Positions 8,214 through 16,180 of a DNA stretch of 25,595 nucleotides are shown in pieces; position 1 is the first letter of the stretch, and the number at the start of each line of letters is the position of its first letter. The stretch comes from VRUB01 sp046758085 (GTDB lineage: Bacteria; Pseudomonadota; Gammaproteobacteria; Acidiferrobacterales; SPGG2). A program made the position numbers and the translations under genes. The notes beneath the pieces were generated by a model. That model was not told the origin of the DNA. It saw nothing but the letters and a program-made list of their open reading frames with translations, and ran no database searches. The stretch lies in assembly GCA_046758085.1 (NCBI GenBank), contig JBHHZP010000041.1:1-25595 (forward strand), given 5' to 3'.

Positions 8214-8253
8214 ATTTATGGCAATGACGATTGATTTATGGCAATGACGATGC
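8214..8253 (+). repeat. 20-bp tandem duplication covering the atpC start
   Basis: ATTTATGGCAATGACGAT occurs at 8214-8231 and again at 8234-8251, a 20-bp period. The first copy's ATG (8218) is out of frame with atpC. It opens a nine-codon frame that ends with TGA at 8245-8247, overlapping the third codon (ATG 8244) of atpC as ATGA. The second copy supplies the atpC start at 8238. Confidence 0.9.
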
Positions 8254-8660
8254 ACGTGGATATTGTGAGCGCCGAGGAGGAGATCTACTCCGGCACGGCG
8301 GACATGCTGTTTGTGCCGCTTGAGACCGGCGAGGTGGGTATACTGCCGCGGCATTCGGCGCTGCTTGCGCGCATGAAACCCGGAGAGGTGCGTGTGCGCC
8401 GGGGCGCTGAGGACCAGTACTTCTACGTGTCCGGAGGTCTGCTCGAGGTGCAACCGCATGTGGTCACTGTGCTTTCCGATACGGCCGTTCGGGCCAAGGA
8501 TCTCGATGAGGCCGCCGCGCTCGAGGCTCAGCGCCGCGCCGAGGAGGCGCTCAAGGACAGGAAGGCGGACATCGACTATGCCCGGGCGCAAGCAGAGCTG
8601 ATCGAGGCGATGGCGCAACTGCGTATGATTCGCCGGTTGCGCGACAAGCTCAAGAGGTAG
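8238..8660 (+). CDS. atpC: F1Fo ATP synthase subunit epsilon
   Basis: Epsilon sits at the foot of the central stalk and can inhibit ATP hydrolysis. The 140-residue product (E. coli 139) starts MAMTMHVDIVSAEEEIYSG, like the E. coli MAMT start. It has the beta-sandwich motif ETGEVGILPRHSALLARMKPG (N-terminal domain, about 1-85) and a C-terminal two-helix hairpin rich in Ala, Glu and Arg. ATG 8238 is preferred over ATG 8244 by family resemblance, but neither has a visible Shine-Dalgarno because of the upstream duplication. Last gene of the atp operon. Confidence 0.97.
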   Translation: MAMTMHVDIVSAEEEIYSGTADMLFVPLETGEVGILPRHSALLARMKPGEVRVRRGAEDQYFYVSGGLLEVQPHVVTVLSDTAVRAKDLDEAAALEAQRRAEEALKDRKADIDYARAQAELIEAMAQLRMIRRLRDKLKR

Positions 8661-8687
8661 CAGCGCGCATCGAAGCGCGAGCGCTGC
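8660..8687 (+). terminator. Stem-loop at the end of the atp operon
   Basis: GCAGCGC (8660-8666) pairs perfectly with GCGCTGC (8681-8687) around a 14-nt loop, beginning on the last base of the atpC stop codon. There is no U-tract, so it may act as an mRNA 3' stabiliser or a weak terminator rather than a classic intrinsic terminator. Confidence 0.45.
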
Positions 8688-8783
8688 CCCGGCCATGCGC
8701 ATTTGCCGCAACCAACCTAGCCCGCGTTGCGATCCCCGTTACACGCGCCCTGGCCGCTTAGGGGTGCTGCCCCTCAAGAGCTG

Positions 8784-9935
8784 ATGCCTGCAACCAAGGC
8801 CGTCGTCACGGCGTACATGCTAAATATCAGGCCACTTGCCTCGACCGCGCGCGCGCCCATCGGGCAAATTGGACGTGGTGCCACCGTAGAGGTGTTAGCG
8901 AAACACGGGCACTGGTACCGCATCAAGACCAATGGCCTCACGGGCTTCGTCCATGAGGCCCAGCTTAGGCTCCAGGAGTCACCGGCGCGACCCCGCAAAG
9001 GGGTGGTCAGTGCTCGGCGCCTGAATGTAAGACCCGGGCCATCGACCCGCAAGCCGCGCGTGGCGCAGCTTGAACGCGGCACGCAACTCGAGATCCTTGC
9101 GGAAGCCGATGGCTGGTACCGGATTCGATCGGGCGATGTGACGGGCTATGTATACGGTGACTTCGTATCGGTAAAAGAAACGAGCACAGCCGGCGGGTAC
9201 TTGCATGAGCGCGATGAGCTGCGCGCTGTAGCACTTGCGCCGGCGGGGGACGAAAAGATCACCGTCGGGCCTGATTTTTCCTCGAGACAAAAACTGATCG
9301 CCCGCACCTGGAACAGGCTCGGTGGTCTGCTCCATCTGTTGAGCGACATGGTGGCCATAGATGTTGCCAGCATCGTAGCTGTGCTTGCGGTAGAAGCAGG
9401 CGGTCGAGGTTTCGGCGCGAACGGACGAATGATTATTCGTTTCGAGAATCACATCTACTGGAGCCAATGGGGCCAGCACAACGTCGACACATTCGGCGCG
9501 CACTTTCGCTACGATAACGACAAGCGCTGGCGACGGCACGCGTTCCGTGAGTCCGAGACCGATGCCTGGGAGTCTTTTCACGGTAACCAAGCCAGCGAGT
9601 GGCGCGTGTTCGAGTTTGCGCGCGGCTTAAACGAACCTGCGGCCATGCACGCCATCAGCATGGGCGCGCCACAGATCATGGGATTCAACTTTGCCAGCAT
9701 CGGCTATGACAGCGTGCGCGAGATGTTCGACCGTTTCCAGTCAGACATTCGTTACCAGATCGCGGGGTTGTTCGATTTTATGCGCGGCAGCGCGACGGTC
9801 TCGCCGATGATCCAGGCGCTGCAGCGACGCAAGTTTGTTGATTTTGCAGCGCGCTATAACGGGCCCGGTCAGGCAGCGAAGTACGGCGCCTGGATTGAAC
9901 GTGACTTCGAGTTGTTCAACGCACTGCTGCAGTAA
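8784..9935 (+). CDS. SH3-domain N-acetylmuramidase (endolysin-like)
   Basis: A predicted peptidoglycan hydrolase. With ATG 8784 (AAGAG upstream at 8776-8780) it has 383 residues; an in-frame TTG at 8727 would add 19. Two bacterial SH3 domains are visible at about residues 6-63 and 73-130, each with the LNxRPxxST...G....V....GWYRI...TG(F/Y)V pattern. The C-terminal part (about 170-383) resembles the N-acetylmuramidase/DUF3380 family (PF11860). It carries VEAGGRGFG with probable catalytic Glu204, MIIRFENHIYW, and SMGAPQIMGFNF. That family is common in phage endolysins and prophages. No signal peptide is seen from either start, so export would need a holin-like or other route. It lies alone between atpC and glmU. 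Confidence 0.85.
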   Translation: MPATKAVVTAYMLNIRPLASTARAPIGQIGRGATVEVLAKHGHWYRIKTNGLTGFVHEAQLRLQESPARPRKGVVSARRLNVRPGPSTRKPRVAQLERGTQLEILAEADGWYRIRSGDVTGYVYGDFVSVKETSTAGGYLHERDELRAVALAPAGDEKITVGPDFSSRQKLIARTWNRLGGLLHLLSDMVAIDVASIVAVLAVEAGGRGFGANGRMIIRFENHIYWSQWGQHNVDTFGAHFRYDNDKRWRRHAFRESETDAWESFHGNQASEWRVFEFARGLNEPAAMHAISMGAPQIMGFNFASIGYDSVREMFDRFQSDIRYQIAGLFDFMRGSATVSPMIQALQRRKFVDFAARYNGPGQAAKYGAWIERDFELFNALLQ

Positions 9936-10280
9936 CTGCGTGCTGGCGCGGGGGCGCGAAGCGGCCGAAAAACTGTTTTGAGCATTTTGCTGCTGGAGCG
10001 GCGATGCGCACACATGTGGCCGCCGCGTCCGAGATCCCTTATAAGGCATTGAAAGGAAAGCTATATTATCGGCTGGCGGTACACCGGTGGGAGCAGGCAG
10101 GCCCCGGCCTAGGCAAGCGCGGCGTAAATAGTTATGGTCTTGACCCCGGGGGCGCTCGTCGGCGCAGGCGAAACTGAAGGCTGAGTAACAGCACGCGAGG
10201 TGCTAGGCTTTCTACTATGAGCGCCTTAGGGACGCCGGAATGATCCGTTTTCACCAACACCACGTCGTCCTGAGTAATTC
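9936..10280. other. Intergenic region upstream of glmU
   Basis: No gene longer than a leader peptide is visible in these 345 bases. No convincing promoter pair was found: TTGACC at 10140-10145 lacks a suitable -10, and TACTAT at 10213-10218 lacks a -35. The last 45 bases hold the possible leader peptide listed separately. Confidence 0.5.
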
Positions 10281-10284
10281 ATGA
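10228..10284 (+). promoter_or_regulatory. Possible 14-codon leader peptide coupled to glmU
   Basis: AGGG at 10228-10231 stands 8 nt before ATG 10240, which opens a 14-codon frame (MIRFHQHHVVLSNS). The frame ends with TGA at 10282-10284, overlapping the glmU start as ATGA. glmU itself has no recognisable Shine-Dalgarno, so it may depend on translational coupling to this frame. This is inferred from arrangement only. Confidence 0.35.
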
Positions 10285-11651
10285 ATCTGGAAGTTGTGAT
10301 TCTCGCTGCGGGTCAGGGGACGCGCATGTACTCCGATATCCCCAAGGTATTGCACGACCTCGGCGGCAAGCCGTTGCTGGCGCACGTACTGGCGGCAGCT
10401 CAGAGTTTACAGGCGCAGGGCACCCATATCGTCTACGGTCATGGCGGCGAGCAAGTGCGCGAGCGCGTCGACGACGGCAGCGCAAATTGGGTTATGCAGG
10501 AGGAGCAGCTCGGTACTGCACATGCGGTGATGCAGGCGTTGCCGCATGTGGGCGCGGACACCTTGGTGCTTGTGCTCTATGGCGATGTGCCGCTGATCGA
10601 GCCCGACACCTTAAGGCGCCTCGTGCACGCCGCCGGTGAGGGCACGCTGGCACTACTTACCGTGGAGCTGACGGATCCGCGGGGATACGGGCGCATCATC
10701 CGCGATAGCGCGGGCCGCGTTGTCAAGATCGTTGAAGAAAAGGACGCGAGCGCAGAAGAGCTGGGTGTGAAAGAAATCAATACCGGGTTCCTCGCCATAC
10801 CGGCCGCCAAGCTCAAGTCATGGGTAGCGGACGTGGATAACGATAATGCCCAGGGTGAGTATTATTTGACTGACGTGGTGGCGGCGGCCGTGCGCGAAGG
10901 TTATGGTATTTCGACCTGTAAGCCCAGTACGAGCTGGGAGGTCGTGGGTATCAATAACAAGGCGCAGCTTGCACAGCTCGAGCGCGTGTACCAGCAAAGA
11001 CGTGCACACGCACTGATGCTGCAAGGCGTGACACTACGTGATCCAGCGAGGTTCGACTTGCGCGGCGAGCTCGAGGCGGGCCGCGACGTGGTGATCGATG
11101 CCAATGTGCTAATGGAAGGCAAGGTGGTGCTGGGTGACGGGGTGCAGATCGGGCCGAACAACGCGATCCGGGACTCCTCCATCGGCGCCGGCACGGTTAT
11201 CTTGCCGAACTGTGTTATTGAAGAATCCGAGCTAGGCAAGAACTGCCAGATTGGGCCATTCGCACGCCTGCGCCCCGGTCCGCGTGTGGCGGATGGCGCC
11301 AAGATCGGGAATTTCGTGGAGATCAAGAAATCCGACATCGGCGCGGGCAGCAAGATCAATCATCTGAGCTATGTCGGCGACACGACTGTGGGCAAGAACG
11401 TCAATATTGGCGCCGGGACGATCACCTGTAACTACGACGGCGCTAACAAGTATCGGACGATAATCGAGGACAATGTGTTTATCGGATCCGACACGCAACT
11501 GGTTGCACCGGTGACCGTGGCAGAAGGCGCCACCATTGGTGCAGGCTCGACCATCACCAAGGACGCACCCGCGGGCGAGTTGACCTTGAGCCGTGCCGCT
11601 CAAAAGACCCGCAGCGGCTGGAAGCGACCGATTAAGAAACGTAAACCGTGA
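10281..11651 (+). CDS. glmU: Bifunctional UDP-N-acetylglucosamine pyrophosphorylase / glucosamine-1-phosphate acetyltransferase
   Basis: GlmU makes UDP-GlcNAc: the C-terminal domain acetylates glucosamine-1-phosphate from acetyl-CoA and the N-terminal domain transfers UMP from UTP. 456 residues, the same as E. coli. The nucleotidyltransferase signature LAAGQGTRM...PKVLH is at about 8-25. The second half is a left-handed beta helix of hexapeptide repeats (for example IGPNNAIRDSSIGAGTVI). The acetyltransferase catalytic His361 in NHLSYVGD corresponds to His363 of E. coli. The C-terminal LSRAAQKTRSGW tail is intact. It is followed 63 nt later by glmS, which supplies its substrate pathway, so the pair is a probable operon. 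Confidence 0.98.
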   Translation: MNLEVVILAAGQGTRMYSDIPKVLHDLGGKPLLAHVLAAAQSLQAQGTHIVYGHGGEQVRERVDDGSANWVMQEEQLGTAHAVMQALPHVGADTLVLVLYGDVPLIEPDTLRRLVHAAGEGTLALLTVELTDPRGYGRIIRDSAGRVVKIVEEKDASAEELGVKEINTGFLAIPAAKLKSWVADVDNDNAQGEYYLTDVVAAAVREGYGISTCKPSTSWEVVGINNKAQLAQLERVYQQRRAHALMLQGVTLRDPARFDLRGELEAGRDVVIDANVLMEGKVVLGDGVQIGPNNAIRDSSIGAGTVILPNCVIEESELGKNCQIGPFARLRPGPRVADGAKIGNFVEIKKSDIGAGSKINHLSYVGDTTVGKNVNIGAGTITCNYDGANKYRTIIEDNVFIGSDTQLVAPVTVAEGATIGAGSTITKDAPAGELTLSRAAQKTRSGWKRPIKKRKP

Positions 11652-11714
11652 ACCGTCTACCCTCAAGGCGGAAGCCGTTAACGCTGTCAGCCATACGGAT
11701 CACGAGGGTTTAAC

Positions 11715-13547
11715 ATGTGTGGTATTGTTGGTGCCGTCAGTCAGCGCAGTGTCGTCCCTATTCTGCTTGAAGGGCTGAAGCGCTTGGAGTACCGCGGCTA
11801 TGATTCGGCCGGCGTCGCGGTGCTGAGCACGGACGATGGCATAGAGCGCTTACGCACTGTGGGTAAGGTGGCGGTGCTCGAGCACTCGGTCCGCGAGCAG
11901 CAACTCATGGGCGCCACCGGCATCGCGCACACGCGCTGGGCTACGCACGGGATCCCCAACGAAGACAACGCCCATCCGCACATGAGCCATGATCGCCTCG
12001 CGGTGGTCCACAATGGCATCATTGAAAACCACGAGGCGCTGCGACAACAGCTCGAGGACCTCGGTTATCAGTTCGCCTCGCAAACCGACACCGAGGTGAT
12101 TGCCCATCTCATCCACCATCACCGTAAGCACCACTCGGACCTGCTCGCGGGCACGCGCGCCGCGATTCAGGAGCTTGAAGGTGCTTACGCCGTCGCGGTT
12201 TTGAGCCGGGACGACCCGGGACGCATTATCGGGGCGCGCAAGGGCAGCCCGCTGGTCATCGGTATCGGCATCGAGGAGCACTTCTTGGCATCCGACGTAC
12301 TCGCGCTGGCACCGGTCACGCGGCAGATCATCTATCTTCACGAAGGCGATGTGGTCGATCTGCAGCGCAGCCGCTGCACGGTGTACGCCGCCAATGGCGA
12401 TCAGGTCGAACGCAGCGTGCGCGTATCACAGGCCTCGGCCGACGCCGTCGATCGCGGACCGTATCGTAACTTCACGCAAAAGGAGATCTTCGAGCAGCCG
12501 CAGGCCATCGCCGACACGCTCGAGGGCCGCATCGGCAAAAACCGGATCCTGGAGCAGGCGTTCGGGGTGAAAGCGGCGACCGTGTTCGACAAGATCGAAG
12601 CGGTGCAGATCATTGCGTGCGGCACCAGCTACCATGCCGGCCTGGTCGCACGCTATTGGCTGGAGGGACTCGCCGGGCTGCCGTGCGAGGTGGAAATCGC
12701 CAGTGAGTTCCGCTACCGCAAACATGCAGTGCGGCCTAACACCCTGATAGTGACGATCTCGCAGTCCGGCGAGACCGCCGATACGCTTGCCGCCCTGCGC
12801 TACGCACGTTCGCTCGGTTACGCCCATGCGCTCGCCATATGTAATGTCCCCGAGAGCTCATTGGTGCGCGACTCGGAGCTCGTGCTGTTCACGCGCGCCG
12901 GACCGGAGATCGGCGTGGCCTCCACCAAGGCGTTTACGACCCAGCTGGGATGCTTATTACTGCTGGTTACTGCGCTCGCGCGCCGCCATGGGCTCACGGC
13001 CGAACAGGAAAAGGGGATCGTCGCGGAGCTGGAGCATTTGCCGGGCCACGTGCGCAGCGCGCTGGCTTTGAACGACACCATCAGGCGGCTGGCGGAGCGT
13101 TTCGTCGACAAGCGCCACGCATTGTTCCTGGGCCGCGGGGTGCAGTTTCCGATCGCATTGGAGGGGGCGCTCAAGCTCAAGGAGATCTCTTATATCCATG
13201 CCGAGGCCTACGCCGCCGGTGAGCTCAAGCACGGCCCGCTGGCGTTGGTGGATGCCGACATGCCGGTGGTGGCGGTGGCGCCGAATGACGACCTGCTGGA
13301 GAAGCTCAAGTCCAACCTGCAAGAGGTGCGTGCCCGCGGCGGTGAGCTGCTGGTGTTCTCCGAGCCCGGGACCGGTGTCCGCGCCAGCAATGGCACCACC
13401 ATTGTGCAGTTGCCCGCGACCGGCGAGTTCACCGCCCCGATCATCTACACCATCCCGCTACAGCTGCTGGCCTACTATGTTGCCATCGTCAAAGGCACCG
13501 ATGTGGATCAACCGCGCAACCTGGCGAAGTCGGTGACGGTGGAGTAA
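11715..13547 (+). CDS. glmS: Glutamine-fructose-6-phosphate aminotransferase (isomerizing)
   Basis: GlmS converts fructose-6-phosphate and glutamine to glucosamine-6-phosphate, the first step to UDP-GlcNAc. 610 residues (E. coli 609). The N-terminal nucleophile is Cys2 in MCGIVGAV, exposed after Met removal. The glutaminase domain (about 1-240) has HTRWATHG (about 73-80) and HNGIIEN. Two SIS sugar-isomerase domains follow, with CGTSYHAG at about 303-310 and ASTKAFTTQL near 400. The C-terminal tail LAKSVTVE carries the Schiff-base Lys605 (Lys603 in E. coli numbering without Met). GAGGG stands upstream of ATG 11715. No GlmS ribozyme-like leader was recognised in the 63-nt linker. Confidence 0.98.
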   Translation: MCGIVGAVSQRSVVPILLEGLKRLEYRGYDSAGVAVLSTDDGIERLRTVGKVAVLEHSVREQQLMGATGIAHTRWATHGIPNEDNAHPHMSHDRLAVVHNGIIENHEALRQQLEDLGYQFASQTDTEVIAHLIHHHRKHHSDLLAGTRAAIQELEGAYAVAVLSRDDPGRIIGARKGSPLVIGIGIEEHFLASDVLALAPVTRQIIYLHEGDVVDLQRSRCTVYAANGDQVERSVRVSQASADAVDRGPYRNFTQKEIFEQPQAIADTLEGRIGKNRILEQAFGVKAATVFDKIEAVQIIACGTSYHAGLVARYWLEGLAGLPCEVEIASEFRYRKHAVRPNTLIVTISQSGETADTLAALRYARSLGYAHALAICNVPESSLVRDSELVLFTRAGPEIGVASTKAFTTQLGCLLLLVTALARRHGLTAEQEKGIVAELEHLPGHVRSALALNDTIRRLAERFVDKRHALFLGRGVQFPIALEGALKLKEISYIHAEAYAAGELKHGPLALVDADMPVVAVAPNDDLLEKLKSNLQEVRARGGELLVFSEPGTGVRASNGTTIVQLPATGEFTAPIIYTIPLQLLAYYVAIVKGTDVDQPRNLAKSVTVE

Positions 13548-13597
13548 GGGCGAACAACGGCCCCGGATATTGCACGAGCTCACCAAAAAAACTTCCC

Positions 13598-13658
13598 GCG
13601 CAGAAACGCCAAGACGCAACAAATTTCCTGATCGTCTTCCTTGCCGTCCTGCGTGCCT
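13598..13658. repeat. Imperfect inverted repeat of the CGCAGAAACGCCAAGACGC type
   Basis: The left arm is GCGCAGAAACGCCAAGACGC at 13598-13617. The right arm at 13634-13658, read on the minus strand, is AGGCACGCAGGACGGCAAGG followed by AAGAC. It lies between the convergent genes glmS and the LTA-synthase-like gene and is related to the words at 1220-1388. Confidence 0.5.
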
Positions 13659-13810
13659 TCGATAGTGCTCTCGAAAAAGCGCTGAAAGCGCACAGGCACG
13701 GAGTTGGCAGAGAAAAAACGAATCGTTGTTCCTTCCTGGTTCATCATTTTGGCGTGATCGTGCGAGGTGAAGCGCTCACCCTTGCACGCGCTCCGCGGTG
13801 ACTATTTAGG

Positions 13811-15745
13811 CTAGGGCAACCGATACACACGATCTTGGTACGCCATCGAAGACCACAGCGAGTGGGCGAGCGCCTTTTGCTTGAGCGCCTCGCTCGCTGT
13901 TTCCACCGGCAGCAGGCGCCCCTCGTTGTTGACGTACTGTGCGATGGGGCGGTCTTGTTCCATAATGACGATGTTTTGGCCTTCCATAAAACCTTGCCTG
14001 GGTCCGTACTGCATAATGGCGCGCCCCAGTGCGTGCTTGAACTGTGCCCGCGTGAGATCACGGCCAATCATGGGGTGGATCGCGGAGATGCCGATAAGGG
14101 ACAACAGCGTCGGCGGCAGGTCTATCTGACTGGCGATGGGCGTGAACACCTCGGGCTTGATGTCTGCGCCCAAGATCAACGCCGGTATACGGAACCTCTC
14201 TATGGGTATGAGCGCGGCCCCGTAGACACGCGAGTTGTGGTCCGAGGTCACCAGGAACACGGTGTTCTGCCAGTAGCTGGAGCGCGTCGCTTTTTCGAGG
14301 AATTTGCCCAAGGCGTAGTCTGCGTACTTGACCGCATTGTTCACCGTGGCCTTTTTCTTGTCGTAGAGCTCGATGCGGCCGTCGGGGAACTGAAACGGGG
14401 AGTGGTTGGAGGACGTGAACACCAGGCTGAAGAAAGGTTTCTCGCCCTGCGCCTCGAAGTACGCATGCGCACGGCTGAACAGGTCCTCATCAGACACGCC
14501 CCAGGAGCCTGAGAAGATCGGGTGCTGGTAGTCGTTCTCGTCGATGACGTACTTGAAACCGTTATTCACGAAGAAACGGCGCATGTTGTCAAAATGTGCC
14601 TCACCCCCGTAAAGAAAGCTCGTGCCGTAGCCTTGTCGGGACAACAGTTGCGCCAGCGTAAAGAAATCGCGTTGCGAGCCGGGCAGCTTGACCACGCTGC
14701 GCGCCGGCGTGGGCGTGAACCCGGCGACAATGGCCTCGAGCCCGCGCACCGACCGCGTGCCGGTGGCGTACATATGCTCAAACCAGATTCCCTGCTTGGT
14801 AAGCCTACACAGGTTGGGCGTCAGCGGCAGCCCGCCCAGGCACCCGACGAATTCCGCACCGAGGCTCTCTTCCAAGATAATCACCAGGTTCAACGGTCGC
14901 GATCGTTTCCGGGTGGCAATGTGCTTGTGCAACGTGGGTATGGCCGCGTTGACGAACATGCTGTTGTCGACGTGCATATCCTTGCGCACCAGGCGTATCA
15001 CATCGTCTTCGGGCAGCGTGCCGTAGCGCACACCGCCGGCCACGTCGTACTTGGTCTCATACATCGCGTAGAGCACCGTGTAAGCCGAGCTCATGGGCAG
15101 ATCGTTCACCATGGGGTCGGTCGAGAAGGCGACAGTGCTGGGGTTGACGGCGCGATGGTCAAGCGTCGAGCGCGCCATCGCGAAGGCGGTGAGGAGCATT
15201 AGCGGGCTCAGCACCAAGGCCGCCCACCATTTAACGGGGACCACATAGTGCTCGAATTTTTTCAGTGCTCGCGCTATCACATAAAAAATTACAGGTATTG
15301 CCCCGAAGCTGAAAAACAACTGCAGCTTGTAGGCCGCCCATAAGGTACTAAAGACCTCTTTGGGGTAATTCAGATATTCGATGAACAGAATGTTGGGTCT
15401 CGCATCGTATTGGGTGAGAAAAGACGGTGTGGAGACCTCCATGAACACAATCAGCGCGAGGCACAAGCCGAGGTACATTCGCAGCATAGGTTGCCAGACA
15501 CGGAGCGTGTACCGGCTTGTACTGAGAACAGGCGTGACCGTCGCCGGGATCAGCAGCAACATGCCCAGCAGTACGAGGTCAAAGCGCACCCCTTGCAGCA
15601 AGATCGTCCATAGCCCATCGACCGCGGCGACCCGCGACCATTGCCAGATGACGAGGCCAATTCGGGACAGACTCAGTGTGGCCAGCGCGATGGCGAGGAA
15701 TCCGCCAATCGGCAACAGCGATTTTACGGCATGCTTTGCGGGCAT
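13811..15745 (-). CDS. Membrane phosphoglycerol transferase / LTA synthase family protein
   Basis: 644 residues. The N-terminal part has about five membrane helices (near 11-34, 52-75, 90-104, 145-162 and 174-192), followed by an extracytoplasmic sulfatase-fold domain (about 285-600). Residues matching the LtaS active site: Glu292/293 in LEESLGAEF (metal), Thr330 in GTRSVRG (nucleophile), His448 in SNHSPF, and Asp502-His503 in TSDHNSR (metal). Family members move phosphoglycerol or phosphoethanolamine groups from phospholipid to glycans or lipids. In Gram-negative bacteria relatives include OpgB and uncharacterised LTA-synthase-like proteins, so the acceptor here is unknown. It lies downstream of the AsmA-like gene on the same strand, but 435 nt apart, so cotranscription is not certain. 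ATG 15745 has no obvious Shine-Dalgarno. Confidence 0.88.
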   Translation of the reverse strand: MPAKHAVKSLLPIGGFLAIALATLSLSRIGLVIWQWSRVAAVDGLWTILLQGVRFDLVLLGMLLLIPATVTPVLSTSRYTLRVWQPMLRMYLGLCLALIVFMEVSTPSFLTQYDARPNILFIEYLNYPKEVFSTLWAAYKLQLFFSFGAIPVIFYVIARALKKFEHYVVPVKWWAALVLSPLMLLTAFAMARSTLDHRAVNPSTVAFSTDPMVNDLPMSSAYTVLYAMYETKYDVAGGVRYGTLPEDDVIRLVRKDMHVDNSMFVNAAIPTLHKHIATRKRSRPLNLVIILEESLGAEFVGCLGGLPLTPNLCRLTKQGIWFEHMYATGTRSVRGLEAIVAGFTPTPARSVVKLPGSQRDFFTLAQLLSRQGYGTSFLYGGEAHFDNMRRFFVNNGFKYVIDENDYQHPIFSGSWGVSDEDLFSRAHAYFEAQGEKPFFSLVFTSSNHSPFQFPDGRIELYDKKKATVNNAVKYADYALGKFLEKATRSSYWQNTVFLVTSDHNSRVYGAALIPIERFRIPALILGADIKPEVFTPIASQIDLPPTLLSLIGISAIHPMIGRDLTRAQFKHALGRAIMQYGPRQGFMEGQNIVIMEQDRPIAQYVNNEGRLLPVETASEALKQKALAHSLWSSMAYQDRVYRLP

Positions 15746-16180
15746 TAGGTTGGAGGTCGTCCTGGTTAGTGCGGCCTAGATCAGAATCGCTGCGGCTCGT
15801 TATCTGGACGACGCAAAAACGACCAACAATCAATGGCGATCCTTCAGCAGCGCCGAGATGGTTCCGCGCACATAGCCTCGTGCCAGTGAGGCGTTCTGTG
15901 GCGCCTGTGCATCGAGAGTGTCGCTGCAAAGATAGCGGGCAAAACTTAAGGCGGGCTTAACGCGACCCGCGGGGCGAGGCCATGCCGGCAGCCACCGCGC
16001 AGGGTTAGACAACTGATTGATATATTAGATATTTGCCTTGAGCAGGCGGAAGCGCACACGCCGTGAATGTATCCCACGGCGTAGTTCCGCAGCTTGCATT
16101 GCTCACGCCGATCGGCGGCGCAACTTGGCGCGCGGGACTAAGGCATTACAGGGGAACAGGGGCCCGGATAGGTTTGCGAC
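15746..16180. other. Intergenic region between the AsmA-like and LTA-synthase-like genes
   Basis: 435 bases without a supported gene. A 60-codon minus-strand frame from a TTG at 16012 to 15830 exists but has no Shine-Dalgarno or family resemblance. A TTAAG-GCGGG-CTTAA stem-loop lies at 15946-15960 and, on the minus strand, is followed by GTTTTG, so it could be a weak terminator for the AsmA-like gene. AT-rich sequence at 16015-16035 could hold a promoter, but no clear hexamer pair was found. Confidence 0.45.

Noticed and set aside
11652..11714. A possible glmS ribozyme or riboswitch in the glmU-glmS linker.
   Set aside because: The linker is only 63 nt, far shorter than the ribozyme, and that element is typical of Gram-positive bacteria.
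13580..13747. A 55-codon minus-strand frame between glmS and the LTA-synthase-like gene (starts MMNQEGTTIRFF).
   Set aside because: No Shine-Dalgarno, and its second half lies inside the inverted repeat at 13598-13658; no family resemblance was recognised.
13766..13780. A GGTGA-AGCGC-TCACC stem-loop as terminator between the convergent genes.
   Set aside because: A five-base stem with no U-tract on either strand is too weak to call a terminator.
13835..15202. Two long plus-strand open frames (about 225 codons each) opposite the LTA-synthase-like gene.
   Set aside because: They are antisense to a gene with clear catalytic motifs; long antisense frames are expected in GC-rich DNA, and the products show no domain pattern.
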